Below, piece by piece: positions 1 to 6,554 of a stretch of 13,299 nt of DNA (the first letter of the stretch is position 1; each line of letters opens with the position of its first letter). The notes under the pieces were generated by a model. The model searched no databases. It was not told the DNA's origin and saw only the letters and a list, made by a program, of their open reading frames with translations. The DNA is from Chitinophaga pinensis (GTDB taxonomy: Bacteria; Bacteroidota; Bacteroidia; NS11-12g; UBA9320). The position numbers were made by a program, and so were the translations under genes. The stretch spans positions 1-13,299 of the forward strand of contig CAMDCQ010000058.1 of NCBI GenBank assembly GCA_945890595.1. The letters run 5' to 3'.

Positions 1-542
1 TCCGAAGTAGCATCGATGGTGAAGAATTGAACTGGAATTTGTGTCGTAAAACTACCTGAGAATACTATTTTGCTGCTCGTACTACTCAACACGGCAATAG
101 CTTTTCCACCATCATCTGTCAACGTGATTTTGCCATTCGTTTCTACCCAAGTGCCGGCAGAAGTTTGTTTATTAACCGGCGCCGTTTGAGCTTGACTTTG
201 TCCGCCAAGTACCGCATTAATGTTGGCTGTAAATGCGACCTCTGTCGTGTATCTATTTGGTTTTTCAGTAATCACAACCTTGCCTACTATTTCTGAACCT
301 TTACCGGTAAAGGTTCCTACATCATTGCCCATAACATTTAAAATTCCATTCTTCAAATCTATGTTTGTGTAGTTCCATGTACCAACATACGGACTAACTT
401 TAACCTCGCCTCCACCTGTTCCTCCACCTGTCCCAGTGGTATCTGTTATAGTGTCATCTACTATCGGCAATGGCGGTTTTTTACAACTATGAGACCCAAA
501 AATAAATAACGTTACGGCGATGATTAGAAATATATTTTTCAT
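1..542 (-). CDS. Lipocalin-like lipoprotein, C-terminus beyond window edge
   Basis: The ATG at 542-540 opens a frame that runs without a stop to the window edge, giving about 180 visible residues. The N-terminus is a lipoprotein signal: a short basic start, a hydrophobic stretch (IFLIIAVTLFIFG), then Cys20 in a weak lipobox (SHSC), as is common in Bacteroidota. A Pro/Asp/Thr and Gly-rich spacer (about residues 23-47) follows and would hold the domain off the membrane. The folded part begins near residue 50 with SPYVGTWNY, which resembles the GTW start of lipocalin-like domains, followed by beta-rich sequence. The gene starts 26 bp after the aroE stop, with no terminator between them, so it is probably last or near last in the popT-aroE operon. 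Lipidation and export are fairly secure. The lipocalin fold is an inference from the GTW motif and strand pattern, and no ligand can be proposed. Confidence 0.8.
   Translation of the reverse strand, partial: MKNIFLIIAVTLFIFGSHSCKKPPLPIVDDTITDTTGTGGGTGGGEVKVSPYVGTWNYTNIDLKNGILNVMGNDVGTFTGKGSEIVGKVVITEKPNRYTTEVAFTANINAVLGGQSQAQTAPVNKQTSAGTWVETNGKITLTDDGGKAIAVLSSTSSKIVFSGSFTTQIPVQFFTIDATS
409..432. repeat. Two 12-bp tandem copies in lipoprotein linker
   Basis: The unit CCTCCACCTGTT at 409-420 is followed directly by CCTCCACCTGTC at 421-432, with 11 of 12 bases identical. In the lipoprotein gene this encodes repeated Thr-Gly-Gly-Gly in the flexible spacer after the lipidated cysteine. Because the unit is a multiple of three, slippage would lengthen or shorten the tether without shifting the frame. 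Confidence 0.75.
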
Positions 543-568
543 TAAAGTAGAGCTAAAATAATACATTT

Positions 569-1294
569 TTACGTATTCCAAATCTCCCAAGATTTATCCG
601 CTTGGATTTCAAGCATTTCCAATCCATTTTCAATTTTAGCTCCTTGCTCTTTTGCCCTTTGGAGAAATACGGTTTCTGCTGGTGTATATATCAAATCAAA
701 ACAAACATGTTTTTTAGAAATGGCAGAATAGGGTATATTAACACACTCATCTATGTTCGCAAGACTGCCTAGCGGCGTTGTGTTAATTAGCAGGTTATGT
801 TCTTTGATATCCTCTTCTGTTAAGTCATGGTATGAGAAGTCTACCAGATTACCGCGCGACACCGTCGCATGAGGTATTCCGAGTTGCTTTAACGCGTATC
901 TTACCGCATTTGAGCTGCCACCCGTACCAAAAATGAGTGCGTAGTTAAAATAAGGATGCAAGTGCTTTCTGATACTATTCCTAAAACCTATAAAATCTGT
1001 ATTATCGCCTATCCAACCATTATCCGTTACTGTAACTGTATTCACAGCCTTCATAGCTTTAGCCGCTTCGCTCATTCCCGACAGGAAAGGTATTATCTCT
1101 TGTTTAAAGGGTATCGTAACATTAAAACCCAGTAAATTTTCATCCTTTACTAAGTCCTTAATACCCGATAAGTTCTCCATTTCATAAGCCTTGTAGTGAC
1201 AATCTGAAAGTCCGAGCGCTTCAAATTTTTGTTCAAAGTAACGGGGAGAAAAAGAATGCTTTACGGGAAATCCTATTACACCATAGTTTCTCAT
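569..1294 (-). CDS. aroE: Shikimate dehydrogenase (NADP+)
   Basis: This enzyme reduces 3-dehydroshikimate to shikimate with NADPH in the cytosol, the fourth step of the chorismate pathway. The 241-residue protein lacks only a little of the usual family length (about 245-290). The substrate-binding N-domain has GVIGFPVKHSFSP (5-17, with the Ser pair that binds the shikimate carboxylate) and GFNVTIPFK (56-64), in which Lys64 is the expected catalytic lysine. Asn85 and Asp100 (in DNTDFIGF) complete the active-site set. The nucleotide-binding loop is GTGGSSNAV (123-131), followed by INTTPLG (170-176). The C-terminal GLEMLEIQADKSWEIW (224-239) carries the conserved Gln. The start is fixed by the conserved N-terminus and by the 4-bp ATGA overlap with the upstream popT stop, which suggests translational coupling. 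The gene appears intact. Confidence 0.96.
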   Translation of the reverse strand: MRNYGVIGFPVKHSFSPRYFEQKFEALGLSDCHYKAYEMENLSGIKDLVKDENLLGFNVTIPFKQEIIPFLSGMSEAAKAMKAVNTVTVTDNGWIGDNTDFIGFRNSIRKHLHPYFNYALIFGTGGSSNAVRYALKQLGIPHATVSRGNLVDFSYHDLTEEDIKEHNLLINTTPLGSLANIDECVNIPYSAISKKHVCFDLIYTPAETVFLQRAKEQGAKIENGLEMLEIQADKSWEIWNT

Positions 1295-2247
1295 GATTCT
1301 GCTACACTGTACTTATCCATGAGGTAAATAATCCCAATGGCAATACACATAAGCGCAATAGCACCACCTAAATGGGGATCGTTTCCATACAAAAAATTTT
1401 CTGATAGCTCAGCAAAAGTGGAAGGAAGCACACTTTCTGAAAACAACACTTGTTCTACCCCTTTGCTATTCAATCTGGTTTCCAACACCTGTTGCCAAGG
1501 CCATACTTTATTAAGCGAACCTATTAAAAATCCTGTGAGTAAAGCCATTGTAGGATTTGGATATTTTTTAAACGTAAAGGTAAGCACGCGTGCAAAGCTC
1601 AGAAGTCCTACAATCATTCCCACTCCAAATACGATTACGACTATAGTACTTGGCCCAAAAGGGTGATGGGTAGTTTCCTCTACCGCAGGCATTATGATGG
1701 TATACATTCCCATAAGCAAAAGCACAAAACTCCCTGATATACCAGGTAACATAAGTGCAGAAACACCAATTATACCCGCTACAAAAACCATGAGTAAATG
1801 CTCACTTCCTTGTGAAGGTGCCGCAACAGTTACCCAATAAACTAACACTGTGCCCACTATCGCAAGCACTATTTCTAATAATCCCCATTTTTTCACTTCC
1901 TTACCTATCATTGGGATGCTAGCCAAAATTAAACCAAAGAAAAAGCTCCAAATAAGTACAGGATGTGTTTCCAGCAGACCTACTATTATTTTAAGTCCCA
2001 GTATAAAACCCAAGGCCATACCCGAGAGTAACTTCACTAAAAAAGCGCCATCCATTTTTTGCCACACTGCTTTGACACCTCCATCCTTAAAAACATCTAT
2101 CAAATCTACATTGATAGCACTGATCGCATTGAGCAATCGCTCATAAATTCCGGTGATAAATGCTAATGTTCCTCCAGATACTCCTGGAATAACCTCTGCG
2201 ACACCCATAGCCGCACCCTTTAGCATTGTTTGAATGGTTTCTTTCAT
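1291..2247 (-). CDS. popT: DUF368/PopT-family undecaprenyl-phosphate transporter
   Basis: This is a polytopic inner-membrane protein of 318 residues from the DUF368 family. Members of the family (PopT) have been reported to return undecaprenyl phosphate across the cytoplasmic membrane so that the lipid carrier for peptidoglycan and other surface glycans can be reused. The diagnostic duplicated re-entrant motifs are clear: GVAEVIPGVSGGTLAFITG (15-33) and GVSALMLPGISGSF (161-174). They are an inverted-repeat pair typical of this fold, each with a P-G-[VI]-S-G core. About eight hydrophobic segments are visible, including 72-92, 97-113, 122-142, 151-187, 201-222, 234-245 and 293-310. The gene leads the operon with aroE and a lipoprotein; its stop overlaps the aroE ATG. 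A TAnnTTTG-type box lies 10 bp upstream of its start. The family assignment is strong. The specific carrier-recycling role is transferred from characterised relatives. Confidence 0.9.
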   Translation of the reverse strand: MKETIQTMLKGAAMGVAEVIPGVSGGTLAFITGIYERLLNAISAINVDLIDVFKDGGVKAVWQKMDGAFLVKLLSGMALGFILGLKIIVGLLETHPVLIWSFFFGLILASIPMIGKEVKKWGLLEIVLAIVGTVLVYWVTVAAPSQGSEHLLMVFVAGIIGVSALMLPGISGSFVLLLMGMYTIIMPAVEETTHHPFGPSTIVVIVFGVGMIVGLLSFARVLTFTFKKYPNPTMALLTGFLIGSLNKVWPWQQVLETRLNSKGVEQVLFSESVLPSTFAELSENFLYGNDPHLGGAIALMCIAIGIIYLMDKYSVAES

Positions 2248-2257
2248 AAAATTTGGA

Positions 2258-2265
2258 CAAATGTA
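2258..2265 (-). promoter_or_regulatory. Candidate -7 box for popT operon
   Basis: Read on the minus strand, the site is TACATTTG, an exact match to the Bacteroidota -7 consensus TAnnTTTG. It ends 10 bp before the popT ATG (2247), which predicts a leader of only a few bases. No convincing -33 TTG is seen 19-21 bp upstream, so this is a candidate only. Confidence 0.45.
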
Positions 2266-2288
2266 CTAACTCATTGTCAGTTCCGTTT

Positions 2289-2296
2289 TACTTTTG
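2289..2296 (+). promoter_or_regulatory. Candidate -7 box for small lipoprotein gene
   Basis: TACTTTTG matches TAnnTTTG exactly and ends 9 bp before the ATG at 2306. It lies 23 bp from the oppositely oriented popT box, so the two promoters would be divergent within a 58-bp gap. No TTG at the expected -33 distance was found. Confidence 0.45.
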
Positions 2297-2305
2297 CGAT
2301 ACCGA

Positions 2306-2434
2306 ATGAAAAAAACCTTTGCTATTCTTTTATTAGGCTTGAGCCTTATCTTAATTTTTGACAGCTGTAAAGCTAAAAAAAGGTACAGATATAAAGGCCC
2401 GAGCAGAGGTTGCGATTGCCCTACGGGCCGTTGA
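2306..2434 (+). CDS. Small basic cysteine-containing lipoprotein (42 aa)
   Basis: A complete short frame runs from the ATG at 2306 to the TGA at 2432-2434. The protein begins MKKTFAILLLGLSLILIF, a textbook n- and h-region, followed by DSC with Cys21 as the likely lipidated residue. The mature peptide would be only 22 residues (CKAKKRYRYKG then PSRGCDCPTGR). It carries eight Lys/Arg against one Asp, plus a Cys-Asp-Cys-Pro motif (C36, C38). Nothing suggests a truncated larger gene: the frame starts just after a good promoter box and stops 2 bp before the convergent stop of the barrel gene (2437). I do not assign a function. Possible roles are an envelope-associated cationic peptide, a thiol or metal-binding peptide, or a partner of the adjacent envelope genes. 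The coding call rests on the signal sequence and lipobox, which rarely arise by chance in this arrangement. Confidence 0.72.
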   Translation: MKKTFAILLLGLSLILIFDSCKAKKRYRYKGPSRGCDCPTGR

Positions 2435-2436
2435 TG

Positions 2437-3561
2437 CTAGCCTAGATTCAACTTACGCTTTCCCGAAGTAAAATGCCATCTTAGGTAGTTTTCCATGGTA
2501 ACATCCACCTTATTGGGTTGTACGTTGTAGTTAAATCCTAGTCGGTTTAAAAACACCAAGTGTTTCCCAATAGTTACCTCATAACCCACTCTCGCTCCTA
2601 TCATCTTTCGGTAATTATGGATTACCGGAAAACTTTTATTGCCCACCGAATGATAAAGCTGCTCTCCCCACGGCGCTTGAAATTGGTAACTATCCCAATA
2701 GTTAAGGACAAACTGATATTCTTTGTGGGTTAATCTAAGTACTCCTAACTGACCTACCCCGTCTATAATCCCATGTACTTTGTCATTGCTTCTGTCTTCA
2801 TAAAAAGCAGCGTGACCAGCTACAAATAAGTTTGTATGTTCATTAAAAAAGTGCGTGTATTCTAGTCCATAGGCGAAATTATATTCTACAGAATTTGGGG
2901 TACTATTTACGTCTATTTCACCTGCGCTGTGCACTGTCATTCCTTGTGCGTTTAAGCTTAATTTATTTTTTGCATTATGTATAGGATTAAGATAAACGTT
3001 ATACCCCGCCACAAAACGCTCATTTTTTGTGTCTTTATCGTAAATCATGTCGTGCCAATCAATCCAAGCGTCATATGTCAGTACTTTCCCTGGTTTGGTG
3101 ATTTGTAATCCTTGTTCAAAACGGTCTGTTATCACTTTCTCATAATCATACAGCGGCTCTATCATTTTGTGCTGCAAGGTTCCATTCAAACTACCGAAAA
3201 CAATATTGTGCTTTAGCACCCCTTCGTACGTGAATTTAAAATAAGGCTCAATGCTTTTAATCTCTGGATTACCAAAATCATATCGCATATTAAAACCTCC
3301 GTAAATTTGAGCTTTTTCATTAAATGAATATTGAACATACGGTAATATCTGAAAACCAATGTATGTAGACCCTTTATCTATTTGCGAGAGATACTCTGCA
3401 TTGCGGAAGTAGCTCATTTGGTCTACATGCACCAACATGTGTGAAGAATCAATGCTATGTTCGTACTTGTCATTATCAAAAAATGAATTTTCATATTGAG
3501 CGAACACATTGGTGCACACCATCAAACCAACCAGAACAACTGAGATTTTATTAAATAACAT
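2437..3561 (-). CDS. Exported probable outer-membrane beta-barrel protein
   Basis: This 374-residue protein has a Sec signal peptide (residues 1-21, cleavage expected at VFA|Q, the frequent Ala-Gln junction in Bacteroidota). The rest alternates polar and hydrophobic/aromatic residues in strands separated by short turns, for example GSTYIGFQILPYVQYSF (64-80), AQIYGGFNMRYDFG (84-97), ERFVAGYNVYLNP (181-193) and the terminal ENYLRWHF (357-364). This is what a transmembrane beta barrel of roughly 14-16 strands would show. Conserved-looking acidic/aromatic stretches are DRFEQGLQ (146-153) and DAWIDWHDM (164-172). I do not recognise a named family. A Wzi-like surface-assembly barrel is one possibility but is unproven. 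No TonB plug is present. It is divergent from the DUF3108 gene across 105 bp and convergent with the small lipoprotein gene. The start is supported by the signal peptide. Confidence 0.8.
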   Translation of the reverse strand: MLFNKISVVLVGLMVCTNVFAQYENSFFDNDKYEHSIDSSHMLVHVDQMSYFRNAEYLSQIDKGSTYIGFQILPYVQYSFNEKAQIYGGFNMRYDFGNPEIKSIEPYFKFTYEGVLKHNIVFGSLNGTLQHKMIEPLYDYEKVITDRFEQGLQITKPGKVLTYDAWIDWHDMIYDKDTKNERFVAGYNVYLNPIHNAKNKLSLNAQGMTVHSAGEIDVNSTPNSVEYNFAYGLEYTHFFNEHTNLFVAGHAAFYEDRSNDKVHGIIDGVGQLGVLRLTHKEYQFVLNYWDSYQFQAPWGEQLYHSVGNKSFPVIHNYRKMIGARVGYEVTIGKHLVFLNRLGFNYNVQPNKVDVTMENYLRWHFTSGKRKLNLG

Positions 3562-3562
3562 T

Positions 3563-3594
3563 GAAATGTAACAGAATTAGATGCAAATAAGCAA
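3563..3594 (-). promoter_or_regulatory. Candidate promoter for barrel gene
   Basis: On the minus strand TTG (3594-3592) is followed after 21 bp by TACATTTC (3570-3563), one mismatch from TAnnTTTG. This fits Bacteroidota -33/-7 spacing, but the box ends one base before the ATG, which would make the transcript leaderless. On the plus strand an overlapping CAACTTTG (3592-3599), also one mismatch, could serve the divergent DUF3108 gene with a leader of about 60 bases. Both readings are weak. Confidence 0.3.
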
Positions 3595-3666
3595 CTTTGT
3601 AGCGTTATATCATAGCAATACGTCTAATGGCATATTAATTGTAAGCCTAGCTAGACACAGAGTAAT

Positions 3667-4461
3667 ATGAACCAACTAAAATTTTTATCGCTTCTCTCTC
3701 TCCTCGTATTAAGCAGCTCTTATACTTCAGAGAGTACTCAATACACTCAACTTCGTGTTACTAAAAACATTGCCTTTACCTATGGGGAAGAACTAAAGTA
3801 TAGGGTACACTACGGTTGGATAAACGCTGCAGATGTAAGTGTTACCGTGGATGCAAAACCCACTATGATCAAAGGAAGACCTACTTTTAAAGTATCTGCC
3901 TTTGGCAAAACCTATAAATCGTTTGATTGGGCCTTTAAAGTACGCGATAACTTTGTAAGCTATATTGATAGCCAGAGTGTTGCACCACTAAAGTACTGGA
4001 AAAAAGTGCAAGAAGACAACTATAAAGACGAAGACTTGGTGTATTATGACCATGAAAAAAAATGGTTAACCGGCAAAAAAAAGAATATGGAGATGCCAGC
4101 TTACTTACAAGATATTGTAAGTGGTATTTTTTACGCACGTACCATTGATTTTAGCAAGGCTAACGTAGGACAATCATTCCCATTAGACATTTATCTGGAT
4201 CAACAGATATACAATCTACAGTTTAAATATATGGGTACCGAAACCATCAAAACAGATTTAGGAAAAATAAACTGTTACAAGCTAAGACCACAGCTGGTCG
4301 TAGATCGTGTTTTCAAAGACGAGGACGATATGACCATCTGGGTAAGTGCCGATGCCAACAAGATACCCGTACGGGTGGAAGCCGCTATTTATGTGGGCAG
4401 TGTAAAGATAGATATTACAAGTGCTAGCGGTTTGAAGAATGCTTTTACAAGTAAGCGATAA
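3667..4461 (+). CDS. Exported DUF3108-domain protein
   Basis: The 264-residue product has an N-terminal hydrophobic signal (KFLSLLSLLVLSSS, residues 5-18), so it should be exported to the periplasm. No lipobox cysteine is present. The body matches the DUF3108 pattern: an opening FTYGEELKYRVHYGWINAADVSV (37-59), the KSFDWAFKVRDNFVSYID stretch (84-101), an MEMPAYLQDIVSGIFYAR segment (141-158) and a closing IWVSADANKIPVRVEA (224-239). It is predicted to be a mostly beta-stranded periplasmic domain. Its role is not established. In other bacteria these proteins are found among envelope genes, and here it sits opposite a barrel protein. The start is the first ATG, at 3667, and directly precedes the signal peptide. 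A strong hairpin terminator begins 25 bp after the stop, so it is probably a single-gene transcript. Confidence 0.88.
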   Translation: MNQLKFLSLLSLLVLSSSYTSESTQYTQLRVTKNIAFTYGEELKYRVHYGWINAADVSVTVDAKPTMIKGRPTFKVSAFGKTYKSFDWAFKVRDNFVSYIDSQSVAPLKYWKKVQEDNYKDEDLVYYDHEKKWLTGKKKNMEMPAYLQDIVSGIFYARTIDFSKANVGQSFPLDIYLDQQIYNLQFKYMGTETIKTDLGKINCYKLRPQLVVDRVFKDEDDMTIWVSADANKIPVRVEAAIYVGSVKIDITSASGLKNAFTSKR

Positions 4462-4486
4462 TTTAAATTTAACAGTATAGTGGTAC

Positions 4487-4528
4487 AAGAAAAGTCTGCA
4501 ATCATAAAATTGTGGACTTTTCTTATTT
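4487..4528 (+). terminator. Intrinsic terminator after DUF3108 gene
   Basis: AAGAAAAGTC (4487-4496) pairs perfectly with GACTTTTCTT (4515-4524). The inner arms TGCAAT and ATTGTG extend the stem through two G-T wobbles to 16 bp, closed by a 6-base CATAAA loop (4503-4508). The T-rich distal arm and following ATTT give the U-rich exit. It begins 25 bp after the DUF3108 stop and lies 23-27 bp before the ABC-F start. Confidence 0.8.
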
Positions 4529-4539
4529 ACATACCTTTA
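4510..4539 (+). promoter_or_regulatory. Candidate ABC-F promoter overlapping the terminator
   Basis: TTG (4510-4512) and TACCTTTA (4532-4539, one mismatch from TAnnTTTG) are spaced by 19 bp, as expected for a Bacteroidota housekeeping promoter. The box ends 12 bp before the ATG at 4552. Since the upstream terminator isolates the gene from readthrough, a promoter in this 60-bp interval is needed. This is the best candidate. Confidence 0.42.
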
Positions 4540-4551
4540 CCGCTTTAAATA

Positions 4552-6429
4552 ATGAACTACTTAAACGGCGAAAACCTGAGCAAAGATCTTGGCGAGCGCA
4601 TACTCTTCAAAGACCTAGATATCAGTATTAATAAAGGTGATAAAATAGCGCTAGTTGCCAATAACGGCACAGGTAAAAGTTCGTTACTGAAAATATTGGC
4701 TCACGCTGAGCAACCCGATAATGGAATAGTAAGGTTGCGAAAAGGACTGCGGTCTGCCTACTTACCTCAAGAACCTGTTTTTGACGAAGGAACAATTCAA
4801 AACCTCATAGACCACAGCAGTTCGCATATAATGGCAACCATACGGGCGTATGAGGCTTCTCTAGAAGCACAAACAGAAGATTACAATACAGAAACCCAAA
4901 GAGCCTTTGAGCACGCTTCTGCGGCTATGGATGAGGCCGATGCGTGGGATTTTGAGCGGAAACTAAAAGAACTGCTTACCCGATTTACTATTACCAACTA
5001 TGACCAGCAGATAAGTTCGCTAAGTGGCGGACAAAAAAAACGACTAGCTATCAGTTTGGCCATACTCCAAAATCCAGATTTACTGCTACTTGATGAGCCT
5101 ACCAATCACCTAGACTTGGACATGATAGAATGGCTAGAGAAATACTTGAGTAATTCTAACATGAGTATTTTAATGGTAAGTCACGACCGCTACTTTCTAG
5201 ACTCGGTATGCAACCAAATCGTAGAAATGGTGGACGGCAGATTGCAATATTATACAGGCAACTACGCTTATTATTTAGAGAAAAAAGCCGAAATGGAAGC
5301 TGCAAATGCTTCTGAAATAGGAAAAGCTCAACAGCTCATGAATAAAGAGTTGGAATGGATGCGCAGAAGCCCAAAGGCGCGAACTACTAAATCTAAATCG
5401 CGAATTTCGGCTTATTACGAAACCGAAGCAAAAGCCAAAAGCGGCAAAAAGACACAAGACCTAGAACTGGCCGTAAAAATGACGCGTATTGGCGGCAAAA
5501 TACTCGAACTCAAAAAAGTATATAAAAGCTATGGTGACAATGTCATTTTAAAAGGACTGGACTACACCTTTAAAAAAGGAGAACGTATTGGTATAGTAGG
5601 CAAAAATGGCTGTGGCAAGTCTACTTTCCTGAATATGATAATGGACTTAGAACAGCCAGATAGTGGGAAGATAAACAGAGGCGATACCATCGTGTTTGGC
5701 TATTACAGCCAAGATGGGATGAAGCACCTTAAACCTGAAAAAAGGGTTATAGACGTGCTCAAAGATGTAGCCGAGGTAATCACACTTGCAGACGGAGCAA
5801 CTGTTACCGCAAGCCAAATGTTAAACCTATTCCTTTTTCCACCGCAAATGCAACATCAGTTTGTAGAGAAACTGAGTGGTGGAGAGAAGAGACGTTTGTA
5901 TTTACTCACTGTGCTTATGCTAAATCCAAATTTTCTTATTTTGGATGAGCCTACCAATGATTTAGACATTTTGACGCTCAATAAGTTAGAGGATTTTCTA
6001 GCGGATTTTGGAGGTTGTATTTTACTGGTAAGTCACGACAGGTATTTCTTAGATCGTATAGTGGAGCATATATTTGTTTTTGAGGGTCAAGGAGAAATAA
6101 AAGACTATAACGGCAGCTACACCGAGTACAGATTAGAACAAGAAGAACAAGCCAAGCAAGATAAGAAAGACGCCAAAGCGGCGCCCTTAGTGTTAGAAAA
6201 AGCCAAGACTGAAGCGCCTAAGCTTAAACTTAGTTTTAAAGAAAAATACGAATTGGAAACCTTGGAAAAAGAATTGGAAGATTTAGAAACCGAGAAAGAG
6301 CAATTAGAATCTCAACTAGCTGACAATCCTTCAGATTTTGACATCATCGCTAAAGCAAGCGAACGATTGGGAACAATACTCCAAGAAATCACCACTAAAT
6401 CTGACCGGTGGCTGATTTTAAGTGAATAA
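4552..6429 (+). CDS. Uup-type ABC-F ATPase
   Basis: This is a soluble 625-residue protein with two ATP-binding cassettes and no membrane segment, as expected of ABC-F ribosome-associated factors. Cassette 1 has a Walker A loop ANNGTGKS (36-43), signature LSGGQ (157-161), Walker B LLLLDE (177-182) and switch His211. The interdomain linker (about 245-318) contains RRSPKARTTKSKSR (271-284), the motif of the Uup branch that reaches into the ribosome. Cassette 2 has GKNGCGKS (350-357), LSGGE (441-445), FLILDE (461-466) and His496. The charged C-terminal segment (about 525-625), with SFKEKYELETLEKELEDLE and a terminal W, is the Uup-type coiled-coil domain associated with nucleic-acid binding. In other bacteria Uup affects ribosome function and transposon precise excision. 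Nothing here suggests an antibiotic-resistance role. The first Walker A glycine is Ala36, which is tolerated. It appears to be a monocistronic gene. Confidence 0.94.
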   Translation: MNYLNGENLSKDLGERILFKDLDISINKGDKIALVANNGTGKSSLLKILAHAEQPDNGIVRLRKGLRSAYLPQEPVFDEGTIQNLIDHSSSHIMATIRAYEASLEAQTEDYNTETQRAFEHASAAMDEADAWDFERKLKELLTRFTITNYDQQISSLSGGQKKRLAISLAILQNPDLLLLDEPTNHLDLDMIEWLEKYLSNSNMSILMVSHDRYFLDSVCNQIVEMVDGRLQYYTGNYAYYLEKKAEMEAANASEIGKAQQLMNKELEWMRRSPKARTTKSKSRISAYYETEAKAKSGKKTQDLELAVKMTRIGGKILELKKVYKSYGDNVILKGLDYTFKKGERIGIVGKNGCGKSTFLNMIMDLEQPDSGKINRGDTIVFGYYSQDGMKHLKPEKRVIDVLKDVAEVITLADGATVTASQMLNLFLFPPQMQHQFVEKLSGGEKRRLYLLTVLMLNPNFLILDEPTNDLDILTLNKLEDFLADFGGCILLVSHDRYFLDRIVEHIFVFEGQGEIKDYNGSYTEYRLEQEEQAKQDKKDAKAAPLVLEKAKTEAPKLKLSFKEKYELETLEKELEDLETEKEQLESQLADNPSDFDIIAKASERLGTILQEITTKSDRWLILSE

Positions 6430-6483
6430 GAAAGCTAGCCATCAAATAATCATTCAATGAGCAAAGTAACTACCTGCTCCTTG

Positions 6484-6517
6484 AAGCTTAGTCCTTTCTA
6501 AGCTTACGTCTTTTTCT
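6484..6517 (+). terminator. Intrinsic terminator after ABC-F gene
   Basis: AAGCTTAG (6484-6491) and CTAAGCTT (6498-6505) form a perfect 8-bp stem around the loop TCCTTT, followed shortly by a T-rich CTTTTTCT (6510-6517). It lies 54 bp after the ABC-F stop in the 125-bp gap between two convergent genes. On the opposite strand the hairpin is not followed by a T tract, so it probably acts mainly on plus-strand transcripts. Confidence 0.6.
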
Positions 6518-6554
6518 GATATACTTGATGACAAGTAATACGATAAGTGGCATG

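Noticed and set aside
1337..2146. Plus-strand frames of 109 and 98 codons opposite popT
   Set aside because: They are antisense shadows of a clear membrane-protein gene, with no recognisable protein features.
3622..3656. GTCTA/TAGAC inverted repeat and CTAGCTAG palindrome between the divergent genes, as an operator
   Set aside because: A 5-bp arm with a 25-base spacer is expected by chance in AT-rich DNA, and no regulator gene is nearby.
4657..4680. Degenerate first Walker A of the ABC-F protein (Ala36 in place of Gly)
   Set aside because: All other key residues (G39, G41, K42, S43, signature, Walker B Glu182, His211) are intact, and this position varies in ABC-F proteins, so loss of ATP binding is not supported.
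4552..6429. ABC-F gene as an antibiotic-resistance (ribosome protection) determinant
   Set aside because: The linker RRSPKARTTKSKSR and C-terminal coiled coil are those of the housekeeping Uup group, and no mobile element or resistance context is present.
6522..6537. TACTTG/CAAGTA 6-bp hairpin as a terminator for the receptor operon
   Set aside because: On the minus strand it is followed by A-rich, not T-rich, sequence. The stem is short, so it is not a convincing intrinsic terminator.
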